This document shows, piece after piece, positions 26,135 to 35,390 of a stretch of 64,000 bases of DNA. The stretch lies in the NCBI GenBank assembly GCA_017694885.1, contig JADIMH010000012.1, forward strand, positions 40,979 to 104,978, given 5' to 3'. The notes under the pieces are model-generated. The model was given only the letters and a program-made list of their open reading frames with translations, made no database searches and was not told where the DNA came from. How positions within the stretch are numbered: position 1 is the first letter of the stretch; the number at the start of each line of letters is the position of its first letter. Both the position numbers and the translations under genes were made by a program. This stretch comes from Candidatus Cryptobacteroides faecipullorum (GTDB taxonomy: Bacteria; Bacteroidota; Bacteroidia; Bacteroidales; UBA932).

Positions 26135-27505
26135 ATGTCAGACGAGAAGACTTCAGTAAGGAAATCCTGGTTCTGGGACTTTATAGACAATATCCAGGGC
26201 GACAAGGTGATACTCATAATCATCACCATGCTGATCCTGTTTTCCATAGTGACCATATTCTCCTCCACATCCCTTCTTGCCAATGCGGATACCAGCCGCC
26301 TGGACATATTCAAAGGCCAGATGGTGACTGTCGCAGTAGGCGTAGCACTTATAGCCGTATGCTATCTGATCCCGAAAATCTGGATATTCAGATTCCTGTC
26401 CCAGTTCGGATTCCTCATTTCCGCACTGTTCCTCATACTGCTGCATACCCCTCTCGGAGTAGAGGTCAACGGTGCCGTGAGGGCAATACAGCTCGGACCG
26501 ATACAGGTCCATGCATATGAAGTAACGAAAGTGGCGATGGTACTGTATCTCGCATGGGCCATCCACGCCTACAAGAACGATTCATTCAAGGTCGCAAACC
26601 TGCTGTCCTCTAGATACAGGAGCATGAAATTCCTGGCGAAGCCCGGATGCAAAAGGTTCATCTATATTTTCGCCCCGATACTGCTCGTCTGCGTAGGCAT
26701 TCTTTTCGGAAGCTTCTCCAGCACGGTGTTTATCGGAGGAATAATGTTCGTCACGATATTGATCGGAGGAATAAAATTCAAGGACATTCTGGCTCCGGCA
26801 GTGCTGTGCGTTGCCGTGATTGCCGTATGCATCGGGATATATTGGGTTTCAGGCGGGCAAGTGTTCGAAAGGTTCGGGACTGCCATCAACAGGCTTGCAA
26901 TCGGAGAAAAACACCAGAACATAAAAGACCTGAAACCCGGTACGGTGGAATTCCAGGACGCACTCGATGACATTATCCAGCCGGCCAGCGCCAAGATAGC
27001 CATACATGAAGGAGGCATTATCGGGAAAGGTCCGGGCAACAGCACCCAGAAATATACCGTACCGCTGATGTTCAGCGACTATATGTTCAGTTTCATAATA
27101 GAAGAATACGGGATACTCGGCGGCATACTGGTCATCACCCTGTACGTCAGCCTGCTTGCAAGGGCGTCGCTGATCGTAAGATCATGCGACAACGAATTCG
27201 CGAAGACGGCAGTGGCCGGACTGGCCGTACTGATAAGCGGACAGGCACTCATGCACATGTTCATCAATGCGGACCTGGGCCCGCTGACCGGACAGACCCT
27301 GCCGATGATAAGCCACGGGAAAAGTTCTTTCTTTGCCTTCAGCATTGCGTTCGGAGTGCTGCTTTCAATCAGCAAAATGGCCAAGGCGAAGATAATGAAG
27401 GAAGAAGCAGAGTCGGAACCGCTGGTGGAAGGCCTCGGCATCCAGGACGATAATGTGCAGAATACGCTTGCGGAGCTGGATGACTTCGAATCCGGAAGGG
27501 GATAA
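26135..27505 (+). CDS. ftsW: Cell division protein FtsW (SEDS glycosyltransferase)
   Basis: A SEDS-family polymerase of septal glycan that works with FtsI. It is a polytopic membrane protein with about ten hydrophobic segments. The SEDS motifs are visible, including G-P-I-Q-V-H-A-Y-E-V-T-K-V-A (periplasmic/TM boundary) and the C-terminal GPLTGQTLPMISHGKSSFFA. A cytoplasmic acidic tail of about 40 residues follows. The 456 residues exceed E. coli FtsW slightly because of loops. The following gap of 84 bases to murG is the largest in the operon and contains interleaved inverted repeats. Confidence 0.95.
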   Translation: MSDEKTSVRKSWFWDFIDNIQGDKVILIIITMLILFSIVTIFSSTSLLANADTSRLDIFKGQMVTVAVGVALIAVCYLIPKIWIFRFLSQFGFLISALFLILLHTPLGVEVNGAVRAIQLGPIQVHAYEVTKVAMVLYLAWAIHAYKNDSFKVANLLSSRYRSMKFLAKPGCKRFIYIFAPILLVCVGILFGSFSSTVFIGGIMFVTILIGGIKFKDILAPAVLCVAVIAVCIGIYWVSGGQVFERFGTAINRLAIGEKHQNIKDLKPGTVEFQDALDDIIQPASAKIAIHEGGIIGKGPGNSTQKYTVPLMFSDYMFSFIIEEYGILGGILVITLYVSLLARASLIVRSCDNEFAKTAVAGLAVLISGQALMHMFINADLGPLTGQTLPMISHGKSSFFAFSIAFGVLLSISKMAKAKIMKEEAESEPLVEGLGIQDDNVQNTLAELDDFESGRG

Positions 27506-27562
27506 GATTTCCTGTAATCCCATCCCCTTCCCACGCAGCAGGAAATACCGGTCCGGGACCGG
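27494..27562 (+). repeat. Interleaved inverted repeats at the ftsW-murG junction
   Basis: Three inverted repeats are packed at the end of ftsW and in the gap. A: GGAAGGGGAT (27494-27503) with ATCCCCTTCC (27522-27531). B: ATTTCCTG (27507-27514) with CAGGAAAT (27539-27546). C: CCGGTCC/GGACCGG (27548-27562). A and B interleave, so as RNA they would form an H-type pseudoknot or two competing hairpins. There is no T-run for termination. Confidence 0.65.
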
Positions 27563-27589
27563 ATGACAAGAATATAAAGCAGATATGTT

Positions 27590-28720
27590 ATGAAAAAGAT
27601 AAGGGCGATAATATCCGGAGGAGGAACCGGAGGACACATATTCCCTGCGGTTTCCATCGCAGGAGAGCTGATGGAGGCCAATCCGGAAAATGAAATCCTG
27701 TTCGTAGGAGCAGAAGGCAGGATGGAAATGGAGAAAGTGCCCGCAGCCGGATATAAAATAGTCGGTCTGCCTGTGGCAGGACTGCAGAGAAAGTTCACAC
27801 TGTCGAATCTGGCATTGCCGTTCAAGGTCCTTAAAAGCGTCAGGATGGCAGGAAAGATAATTGACAGGTTCAAGCCGGACATAGCGATCGGCGTAGGAGG
27901 ATACGCAAGCGCTCCCCTGCTGTGGTGCGCCTGCCGCAAGGGAATCCCGACACTGATCCAGGAACAGAACGGGTTCGCCGGACTGACAAACAAGATACTC
28001 GGCAAGAAAGCAGACCGTATCTGCGTCGCCTACGACGGAATGGAGAAATTCTTTCCTGCCGGCAAAATAGTGAAGACAGGGAACCCGATCCGTAAGGATA
28101 TCGTTCCGGCGACCGCCGCAATGAAGGCCGATGCAATCGGGTGCTACTCTCTGGATCCGGACAGGAAACACCTTTTCATAGTAGGCGGAAGCCTCGGGAG
28201 CGGCACGCTCAACAGGTCCGTGCAGGAATGGATCAAGGCAGGATGCCCCGGAGGAGAGGATATCGAACTGCTGTGGCAATGCGGGAAATACTACAAGCCG
28301 TCCGTCGATGCATTCATGGAAGAGGCCAGGGCAAAAGGGCTCGGAGGGGAAACGCTCAGGTACATCCACTGGTTCGATTTCATAAAGAGGATGGACCTTG
28401 CCTATGCGGCAGCCGATGCCGTAGTGTCACGCTCCGGAGCAAGCTCGGTATCTGAACTCGCAGCCGAACATAAGGCAGTGATTTTCGTTCCTTCGCCGAA
28501 TGTCGCAGAGAACCACCAGACCCATAACGCCATGGCTCTTGTAAGGAAGAATGCGGCCATGATAGTTCCTGACGCAGAAGCTCCTCAGCGTCTCATGGAA
28601 GAAGCGTGCGGACTGCTTGGGGACAAGGAAAAAATCGCCGGGTTTGAAAAGAATATCGCTACCTTTGCACGGCCGGACGCAGCAAAGAAGATAGTAGAGG
28701 AAATCTACAGACTGGTATGA
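27590..28720 (+). CDS. murG: UDP-GlcNAc:lipid I GlcNAc-transferase MurG
   Basis: A peripheral inner-membrane GT28 enzyme that converts lipid I to lipid II. The donor and acceptor motifs are intact: ISGGGTGGHIFPAVSIA at the N terminus, a G-V-G-G-Y-A-S-A-P acceptor loop, IQEQNGFAGLTNKIL, the G-G-S-L-G-S-G-T-L-N loop and the UDP-GlcNAc-binding SRSGASSVSELA. The length of 376 is typical. The next gene, murC, follows after 44 bases from the chosen start. Confidence 0.97.
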   Translation: MKKIRAIISGGGTGGHIFPAVSIAGELMEANPENEILFVGAEGRMEMEKVPAAGYKIVGLPVAGLQRKFTLSNLALPFKVLKSVRMAGKIIDRFKPDIAIGVGGYASAPLLWCACRKGIPTLIQEQNGFAGLTNKILGKKADRICVAYDGMEKFFPAGKIVKTGNPIRKDIVPATAAMKADAIGCYSLDPDRKHLFIVGGSLGSGTLNRSVQEWIKAGCPGGEDIELLWQCGKYYKPSVDAFMEEARAKGLGGETLRYIHWFDFIKRMDLAYAAADAVVSRSGASSVSELAAEHKAVIFVPSPNVAENHQTHNAMALVRKNAAMIVPDAEAPQRLMEEACGLLGDKEKIAGFEKNIATFARPDAAKKIVEEIYRLV

Positions 28721-28764
28721 CAGGCGGTATCCGGTGCTTTCAGGAAAAAACGCAAAATATCATT

Positions 28765-30123
28765 ATGGCAAATTACAGCAAAATATACCTTATCGGCATA
28801 GGCGGCATAGGAATGAGCGCCATAGCCAGGTATTTCAATGCAAAAGGCTACAGCGTCTCCGGTTATGACCGGACTCCTTCGGAACTCACCCATGAGCTTG
28901 AAGCCGAAGGCATTGAGGTGCATTATGAGGACAATACGGCCTTTGTCCCGAAAGATCCCGAAAACACTATGGTCATCTACACTCCAGCCATCCCGCACGA
29001 CATGGGAGAGCTGGCATATGTAAATGAAAACGGGTACAAGACGGTCAAAAGGTCCCGGGTACTCGGAGAAATCACGGATGGAAAGAGATGTCTGGCCATT
29101 GCAGGAACGCACGGGAAAACCACCACCAGTACGCTGCTTGCCCATATCCTCACTTCAGCCGGAGAAGGATGCTCTGCCTTTCTGGGCGGCATATCGAAAA
29201 ATTACGGCACGAACCTGCTTATAGGAGACAACGACATAATAGTCGCCGAAGCGGACGAATTCGACAGGTCGTTTCTCCAGCTCCATCCTGAAACCGCAGT
29301 AATTACGGCCATGGACGCCGACCATCTGGACATATATTCCGACATAGCCCACGTGAAGGCGGCTTTCAAAGAATTCGCGTCTCAGGTAAGCGGGACACTG
29401 ATCGCAAAGACAGGACTCGACATCTCGCCGGAAGATACGCATGCCAGAATACTCAGGTATTCCTATGACAACCCGCAGGCCGACTTCTATGCTTCGGATC
29501 AGGAACCCGACGGATGCGGATACATTACATTCACCCTAAACGGGCCTTCCGTCAGGATAGAGGGATGCCGCATGGGGATTCCCGGCTGGGTGAACGTAGA
29601 GAACGGCATTGCCGCCGCGGCCGTCGCACTGACCTGCGGACTTGATCCTCTGAAAGTCAAAGAGGCCCTGGCTTCTTTCCAGGGTGTGAAGCGCAGGTTC
29701 GACATCCATCTCAATACGCCGGGTTGCGCATACATCGACGATTATGCGCACCATCCGAAAGAAATCTCCGCTGCCATCAGCTCTATCAGGGAGATGTTCC
29801 CCGGACGCCGGCTTACGGCCATATTCCAGCCGCATCTGTATACAAGGACACGAGATTTCTCCGATGATTTCGCAAAAGCCCTCAGCGCCGCAGACAAACT
29901 GATCCTGCTGGACATATACCCGGCACGGGAAGAACCTATCCCGGGGGTGACTTCCGGAATAATCTTCGACAAGGTCACCGCTCCTGAAAAAGTCCTTCTG
30001 AAAAAGGAACAGCTGATGGATTATCTGAAGGACGAACCTGTGGATGTGCTCGTTACATTCGGGGCAGGAAACATCGACCGGTTCACCGGACCTATAACTG
30101 AACTGCTTAAGGCAAGAATATGA
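28765..30123 (+). CDS. murC: UDP-N-acetylmuramate--L-alanine ligase MurC
   Basis: The first Mur ligase of stem-peptide synthesis. Motifs: the N-terminal YLIGIGGIGMSAIARYF, the ATP loop AGTHGKTTTSTLLAHIL, E-A-D-E-F-D-R-S-F and the C-terminal IDDYAHHPKEISAAI. I start at MANYSKIYLIG because homologous MurC proteins begin there. An in-frame ATG at 28717 overlapping the murG stop would add 16 residues of low quality. The stop overlaps the ftsQ start by four bases. The length is 452. Confidence 0.96.
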   Translation: MANYSKIYLIGIGGIGMSAIARYFNAKGYSVSGYDRTPSELTHELEAEGIEVHYEDNTAFVPKDPENTMVIYTPAIPHDMGELAYVNENGYKTVKRSRVLGEITDGKRCLAIAGTHGKTTTSTLLAHILTSAGEGCSAFLGGISKNYGTNLLIGDNDIIVAEADEFDRSFLQLHPETAVITAMDADHLDIYSDIAHVKAAFKEFASQVSGTLIAKTGLDISPEDTHARILRYSYDNPQADFYASDQEPDGCGYITFTLNGPSVRIEGCRMGIPGWVNVENGIAAAAVALTCGLDPLKVKEALASFQGVKRRFDIHLNTPGCAYIDDYAHHPKEISAAISSIREMFPGRRLTAIFQPHLYTRTRDFSDDFAKALSAADKLILLDIYPAREEPIPGVTSGIIFDKVTAPEKVLLKKEQLMDYLKDEPVDVLVTFGAGNIDRFTGPITELLKARI

Positions 30124-30902
30124 AACCCGTTGTAAGAAACATACTTGCATTGTCATTTCTGGCACTCGTGGCTATCTGTCTCATGGCTGCCATGGAGGCG
30201 AGTTCCGCGAAAAAAGGAAAACTCACATGCAAGAGCCTGTCTGTCATCATAAAAGACAGTCTGGAAAACAGTTTCGTATCGGCGGCTGACATAAAAAAGT
30301 ACATCGACGCCGAATCCGGAGGATACATAGGCAAGCGCCTGGACAGCATCGATCTTGCCGGGATAGAGAAGATCATCGACGGGAAAAGTGCCGTATTCAA
30401 AAGCGAGGCCTATATTACCAAGGACGGAGTCCTGAACATATCTGTCACACAGAGGCGCCCGTTTGTCCGTTTCCAGCGTGCCGACGGAGGGTTCTATGCC
30501 GACAGAGAAGGATATATTTTCCCCCTGCAGGGGAACTACACTGCATATGTTCCTGTCATAGACGGGAATATCCCTGTGAACATTTCAGGTTCCTACAAGG
30601 GCGAGGCGGGAAGCGAAAAGGAGAAGAAATGGATAAAGGACATGATCGGCCTGATAGAATATATGGATGAAAGCGGAGTCTGGGCTGACAATATAGTACA
30701 GATAACGGTCAGGGACAACGGGGATCTGATCCTCATCCCGCGTCAGGGAAAGGAAAAGTTCCTGTTCGGCGGGCCGGATGACATAGAGGAAAAGTTCTCC
30801 CGCATGGAAAAATACTATACGGGAATAGTCCCTGCCAAGGGAGAAGGGTACTATTCTTCTGTTAATGTTAAATATGACGGACAGATTGTCTGCAGAAAAT
30901 AA
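30120..30902 (+). CDS. ftsQ: Cell division protein FtsQ-like (260 aa)
   Basis: A bitopic divisome protein: a short N terminus, one membrane helix (about 7-25, ILALSFLALVAICLMAAM) and a periplasmic domain with a POTRA-like first part (FVSAADIKKYIDAESGGYIG) and a beta domain (L-N-I-S-V-T-Q-R-R-P-F-V-R-F-Q). The V-T-Q-R-R-P sequence matches the E-R-R-P/Q-R-x-P pattern of FtsQ proteins. Overall similarity in the family is weak; position between murC and ftsA is decisive. The start ATG overlaps the murC stop, and ftsA follows after 6 bases. Confidence 0.9.
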   Translation: MKPVVRNILALSFLALVAICLMAAMEASSAKKGKLTCKSLSVIIKDSLENSFVSAADIKKYIDAESGGYIGKRLDSIDLAGIEKIIDGKSAVFKSEAYITKDGVLNISVTQRRPFVRFQRADGGFYADREGYIFPLQGNYTAYVPVIDGNIPVNISGSYKGEAGSEKEKKWIKDMIGLIEYMDESGVWADNIVQITVRDNGDLILIPRQGKEKFLFGGPDDIEEKFSRMEKYYTGIVPAKGEGYYSSVNVKYDGQIVCRK

Positions 30903-30908
30903 ACGGAT

Positions 30909-32369
30909 ATGGACGAGAAACACATTGTAGCGATTGACCTCGGCACCTCCAAATTCGCATTGACGATTGCAAGGGTAAACGGAGAAGACATCCAGATAGT
31001 GTATTATAAAGAGATTCCTTCGTCAGGAATCAGATACAGCTATATCTTCAACCCGACTCAGGTGGCCACGGCTCTAAGGCCTGCCATAGAAGCCGCGGAA
31101 AAAGAACTGGACATCAAGATTACGCAGGCGGTCGTAGGCATGCCGCGCTACAGCGTAAGGCAGGAGACCAACCAGGGCAGCATCGAGCTGAATCCCGACG
31201 AGTGCATAACCGCCGATGACATCAACTATCTCAAGGACACGGCCCGGCAGGAGTATCCACTCCCGGATCCCAAGGAAGTGCTTTTCGGCGCAGTGGCCCA
31301 GTCTTTCTCCACATCGGAGGATTTCCAGCTGGTGGAAAGGGACATAATCGGAATGGCCAGCGACATGCTGGAAGGCAATTTCAAGATTTTCATCGGAAAC
31401 AAGAGATACCTGCAGAATATCGACATAGTGTTCAACAACCTGAAGCTCGGGATTGCAGGGAAATACTTTACCCCGGACACCACTGCACAGGCAGTCCTGA
31501 CCAATGCCGAAATGGAAAGCGGAGCGGCTCTGATAGACTTCGGTGCCGGAGTAACATCCGTAAGCATATATTATGGCGGAATAATGCGGCACTACGCCGC
31601 CATCCCGTTCGGTGGAAAATCGATAACCGATGACATCGACAACGAATGCAAGATATTCTCGGAAACGCTCGCCGAGAACATAAAGCTCGCACACGGGATC
31701 TGCATGCCGGAAAAGCTCCAGAACATGAATGAAAAGATCCTGAGGATCAACATAGGGACTACGGCCCAATACAAGGACCTTCCTGTCAAATACCTTTCTG
31801 AAGTGATAACATGCAGAGTGCAGGAAATCATGGAAGCCATCCTGTACGAGATACAGTTGAGCGGCTTTTCAAGGAAACTGCGCAGCGGCGTGGTGCTTAC
31901 CGGAGGAGGGGCCAACCTTGCCAATTGCGGCAACTTCATCACAGAGATGTCAGGCTATTCCGTCCGCACCGGCTATCCGAGGCCGCTGTTCTCGAGCGGA
32001 GGATGCATCGGAGTCCATGAAGCAGAGGCAGCGACATCCATAGGGATGATACTGGCCGCGGTCAAGGACGACTGTGAAGACTGTACCGTACCTGAGACTT
32101 ATGCCGGCGGCAGGACTTCGGTGGTGGTGGAGCCGTCAGGTGAAAGCACAGGAACCGCCGCCGGAGAGCAAGAAGACGCACAATCCGGCACCGGTACGCT
32201 TTTCCCTGAAGAGGATATCCGGCAGACATACCGTGAACCTAAGAAAAAACAGCCCAAGAAGCCGAGAAAGCAGAAGGTATCCTGGAAGGAAAAGTTCCAG
32301 AACGCCATGGACAAATTCACCGGCACGCTTTACGACATGAACAAGGAAATGAATGATGAAGAAATCTGA
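30909..32369 (+). CDS. ftsA: Cell division protein FtsA
   Basis: An actin-like ATPase that anchors FtsZ filaments to the inner membrane. The phosphate-1 loop VAIDLGTSKFALTIA (residues 7-21), the SHS2 (1C) domain, the second phosphate loop A-L-I-D-F-G-A-G-V-T-S-V-S-I and the adenosine motif VVLTGGGANLAN are present. The C terminus is a basic linker (PKKKQPKKPRKQK) followed by an amphipathic W-K-E-K-F-Q-N-A-M-D-K-F segment, which fits the membrane-targeting helix. A Thr/Ser/Gly-rich spacer precedes it. The gap to ftsZ is 14 bases. Confidence 0.96.
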   Translation: MDEKHIVAIDLGTSKFALTIARVNGEDIQIVYYKEIPSSGIRYSYIFNPTQVATALRPAIEAAEKELDIKITQAVVGMPRYSVRQETNQGSIELNPDECITADDINYLKDTARQEYPLPDPKEVLFGAVAQSFSTSEDFQLVERDIIGMASDMLEGNFKIFIGNKRYLQNIDIVFNNLKLGIAGKYFTPDTTAQAVLTNAEMESGAALIDFGAGVTSVSIYYGGIMRHYAAIPFGGKSITDDIDNECKIFSETLAENIKLAHGICMPEKLQNMNEKILRINIGTTAQYKDLPVKYLSEVITCRVQEIMEAILYEIQLSGFSRKLRSGVVLTGGGANLANCGNFITEMSGYSVRTGYPRPLFSSGGCIGVHEAEAATSIGMILAAVKDDCEDCTVPETYAGGRTSVVVEPSGESTGTAAGEQEDAQSGTGTLFPEEDIRQTYREPKKKQPKKPRKQKVSWKEKFQNAMDKFTGTLYDMNKEMNDEEI

Positions 32370-32383
32370 CAGGAGGACCTTAT

Positions 32384-33643
32384 ATGGAAGATATATTGGA
32401 CGATATGATAGTACCTACGGACTGGACTGACGAAAATTCCATAATCAAAGTCATCGGAGTAGGGGGTGGCGGATGCAATGCCGTCAATTACATGTTCAAC
32501 CAGAAGGTCCAGGGCTGCTGTTTCATAGTATGCAATACCGATGCGCAGGCCCTGAGCAAGTGCAATGTGCCGCTTAAAATACAGCTCGGAGCCGGGCTCG
32601 GAGCCGGATGCGACCCTACAAAGGGAAGGAATGCGGCAATCGAGTCCGAAGAAAAGATAGCCAGGATTCTGGAGAACAACACCAAGATGGTCTTCATCAC
32701 GGCCGGAATGGGCGGCGGTACCGGTACCGGAGCGTCTCCGGTGATCGCCAATATGGCCAAAACCCGTGGGATCCTTACTGTCGGAGTAGTTACGATTCCT
32801 TTCAAGAACGAAGGGGCGGACAAGTATGCGAAGGCGATGGACGGTATCAACGAACTGGAAAAGAACGTCGACAGCCTTCTGCTGATAAACAATGAAAAGC
32901 TTTATGAGTTCGGCACCATGCTTTCGCATGAGGCTTTCCCGAAATCCGACGAAGTCCTCGCCACCGCGGTCAAAGGCATAACGGAAATCATCAGCAAGTC
33001 CGGCTACATAAATGTGGATTTCGCAGATGTCAAGGCCATGATGCGCAACAGCGGAATCGCTCTGATGGGCTGCGGGACCGGAACCGGAGAAAACAGGATA
33101 GAAGATGCCGTAAAGGGAGCTCTGGAATCCCCTCTTCTGAATGACTACAATCTCAAGACGGCCAAGAATGTCCTGGTAAACATCACAGGAGGGAAAAACG
33201 AGCGCGGACTGTATATCAACGACCTTAAGGAGATAAACAGAATGATTTCCGAATATACCGGAAATGCGAACAATTTCAAGAGCGGTCTGGTATGGGAAGA
33301 AGATCCGGAGTGGGGAGACAAGGTAAGCATAACGGTTATAGCCACCGGTTTCAAGAAGGACATCCCTTCCATGCTCAATCCAGGCAATATAATAATGATA
33401 GACAGCGACTTCAAGTACGACAAGTCTCAGGCTTCGGCAGTTCTCGAACTCGATGATGAATCGGACAGTCCTGCGAAAATCGGATACAACAGTTCGGACA
33501 ATGCCCCTATATTCAGTTTCGATGAAAACAGCCGTCCCGTACTCGACGTCCAGCCCGGCCAGAGCCTCGGGGAACTGGAAGAGACCCCGTCGATAAGAAG
33601 GATAACAAAACGAAACAATTCGGAGACAAACAAGGTACACTGA
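32384..33643 (+). CDS. ftsZ: Cell division GTPase FtsZ
   Basis: The tubulin homologue that forms the division ring. The nucleotide-binding core begins IKVIGVGGGGCNAVNYMF. The tubulin signature is seen as GMGGGTGTGASPVIANMAK, and the T7 loop as VDFADVKAMM. The GTPase and C-terminal domains are complete (about 1-330). The C-terminal linker is short and acidic, and the protein ends in a basic stretch (E-E-T-P-S-I-R-R-I-T-K-R) that probably serves as the FtsA-binding tail, though it differs from the proteobacterial consensus. Length 419. gltX follows after 22 bases. Confidence 0.97.
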   Translation: MEDILDDMIVPTDWTDENSIIKVIGVGGGGCNAVNYMFNQKVQGCCFIVCNTDAQALSKCNVPLKIQLGAGLGAGCDPTKGRNAAIESEEKIARILENNTKMVFITAGMGGGTGTGASPVIANMAKTRGILTVGVVTIPFKNEGADKYAKAMDGINELEKNVDSLLLINNEKLYEFGTMLSHEAFPKSDEVLATAVKGITEIISKSGYINVDFADVKAMMRNSGIALMGCGTGTGENRIEDAVKGALESPLLNDYNLKTAKNVLVNITGGKNERGLYINDLKEINRMISEYTGNANNFKSGLVWEEDPEWGDKVSITVIATGFKKDIPSMLNPGNIIMIDSDFKYDKSQASAVLELDDESDSPAKIGYNSSDNAPIFSFDENSRPVLDVQPGQSLGELEETPSIRRITKRNNSETNKVH

Positions 33644-33665
33644 TAATATAAAACAAAACAATAAT

Positions 33666-35321
33666 ATGGACCGTAAGACCAGAGTAAGATTCGCCCCGTC
33701 ACCGACAGGGCCGCTCCACATGGGTGGAGTCCGCACAGCTCTTTACAACTATCTTTATGCAAAACAGCACGGCGGAGACTTCATTATAAGGATCGAAGAT
33801 ACCGACTCGCAGAGATTTGTCCCGGGAGCGGAGAAATACATCATCGAAGCCCTCAACTGGTGCGGCATCATTCCGGATGAAGGCGTGGATGCAGACGGGA
33901 ATGTAGTGGAAACGCCTTCCGAGAGGCATCCCCATGCTCCTTACAGGCAGTCCCAGCGCCGGGGCATCTACCGCAAATACGCCGAGGGACTGGTAGAGAA
34001 AGGCTATGCATACTATGCATTCGACACCGCAGAAGAACTTGCAGCCAAGCGTGCCGAAGCCGAAGCGGACAAGAAGACTTTCATCTACAACCATATCACC
34101 CGCAAATCCCTCCGCAACTCCGTTTCGATGCCGGAAAGCGAATGGAAGCCCCTTCTGGAGACGCATACGGACTGGACCATCAGATTCAAGATGCCGGAAA
34201 ACCGCGTGGTGAAGATGGATGACCTTATCCGCGGACATATCGAGGTAAACACGGACACTCTCGATGACAAGGTGCTCTGGAAAAGGGCCGATGAGCTGCC
34301 TACCTACCATCTGGCGAATATCGTGGATGACCACCTGATGGAAATCACCGAGGTAATCCGCGGAGAGGAATGGCTTCCTTCCCTGCCTCTGCATTATCTC
34401 CTCTATGAGGCATTCGGATGGCAGGATTCCCAGCCGAGGTTCGCCCACCTGTCCCTGCTGCTGAAACCGGACGGTAAAGGCAAGCTGAGCAAAAGGGACG
34501 GAGACCGTCTCGGTTTCCCTGTATTCCCTCTGAAATGGACCAACGCCCAGGGAGAAGTCTCACGCGGATACCGTGAAGACGGATATTTCCCGGAGGCTTT
34601 CGTGAACATGCTGGCCATGCTCGGCTGGAACCCGGGAGACGACAGGGAACTGTTCTCAATGGACGGACTCGTCCATGCCTTCTCTCTCGAAAGGGTCATC
34701 AAGTCCGGAGCAAGGTTCAACCCGGAAAAGGCGAAATGGTACAACAAGGAGTATCTCCGCATGAAAAACGATGCGGAACTTACAGACCTTTTCATCCCGG
34801 TGCTCGAGGAGCACGGCATACAGGTGGTCGCCTGTCCGAAATGCGCCTTGACCGCAGGGGCCGAGGTCACTGTCCAGGGAGCGGATTTCAAGAACCGTAT
34901 ATTCACGCATGACTATGTCAGGAAAGTCGTGACCCTGATAAAGGAAAGGGCGACATTCGTAGCCGATTTCTGGGACATAGCATCATATCTTTTCGTTTCC
35001 CCGCAGACTTATGCAGAGAAGGATGTGGCCAAGTTCTGGAAAGAAGAGAATTACACGCTTGCATTCCAGGTGGCCGAATTCATCGGAGGATTCGACGGAG
35101 GGAACGGCCCTGCCGGTCCCGAATTCACCCATGAACAGATCGAAGGACCTATGGAAGAGTTTATCCGCAGCCACGAGTGGCCTATGGGCAAGGTTATGAA
35201 CTGTCTCAGACTCGCCCTCGTAGGCGCCTCCAGCGGACTTGGCATCGCCGACATCGTTTCCCTTATCGGAAAGAAAGAGCTTGCCGCACGTGTAGAAAAC
35301 ATCAGGAAAGCATTACTGTAA
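33666..35321 (+). CDS. gltX: Glutamyl-tRNA synthetase
   Basis: A class I aminoacyl-tRNA synthetase that charges tRNA-Glu. The HIGH-type motif appears as FAPSPTGPLHMGGVRTALYN, and KMSKS as GKLSKRDGDRLGFPV. An N-terminal I-E-D-T-D-S-Q-R segment and the anticodon-binding helical domain (from about 360) are present. At 551 residues it is longer than many bacterial GltX proteins, with inserts in the catalytic domain and near the C terminus; the bacteroidetal type tends to be long. It probably reads from the dcw promoter. A perfect hairpin at 35332-35380 directly follows the stop. Confidence 0.96.
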   Translation: MDRKTRVRFAPSPTGPLHMGGVRTALYNYLYAKQHGGDFIIRIEDTDSQRFVPGAEKYIIEALNWCGIIPDEGVDADGNVVETPSERHPHAPYRQSQRRGIYRKYAEGLVEKGYAYYAFDTAEELAAKRAEAEADKKTFIYNHITRKSLRNSVSMPESEWKPLLETHTDWTIRFKMPENRVVKMDDLIRGHIEVNTDTLDDKVLWKRADELPTYHLANIVDDHLMEITEVIRGEEWLPSLPLHYLLYEAFGWQDSQPRFAHLSLLLKPDGKGKLSKRDGDRLGFPVFPLKWTNAQGEVSRGYREDGYFPEAFVNMLAMLGWNPGDDRELFSMDGLVHAFSLERVIKSGARFNPEKAKWYNKEYLRMKNDAELTDLFIPVLEEHGIQVVACPKCALTAGAEVTVQGADFKNRIFTHDYVRKVVTLIKERATFVADFWDIASYLFVSPQTYAEKDVAKFWKEENYTLAFQVAEFIGGFDGGNGPAGPEFTHEQIEGPMEEFIRSHEWPMGKVMNCLRLALVGASSGLGIADIVSLIGKKELAARVENIRKALL

Positions 35322-35331
35322 GGACATATTG

Positions 35332-35380
35332 CATAGAAAGCAGGACATCCGCCCAATGGGCGGATGTCCTGCTTTCTATG
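35332..35380. terminator. Perfect 23-bp inverted repeat between convergent genes
   Basis: Left arm 35332-35354 and right arm 35358-35380 are exactly complementary, with the loop AAT. It begins 10 bases after the gltX stop and ends 10 bases before the end of the convergent lipoprotein gene, filling nearly the whole gap. It can act in both directions and would also block read-through antisense transcription. A U-tract is missing: the outer CATAGAAAG/CTTTCTATG pairs are part of the stem. Confidence 0.75.
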
Positions 35381-35390
35381 GATTGGAGGT

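Noticed and set aside
32330..33736. A 468-codon frame antisense to ftsZ
   Set aside because: Shadow of ftsZ; no family resemblance.
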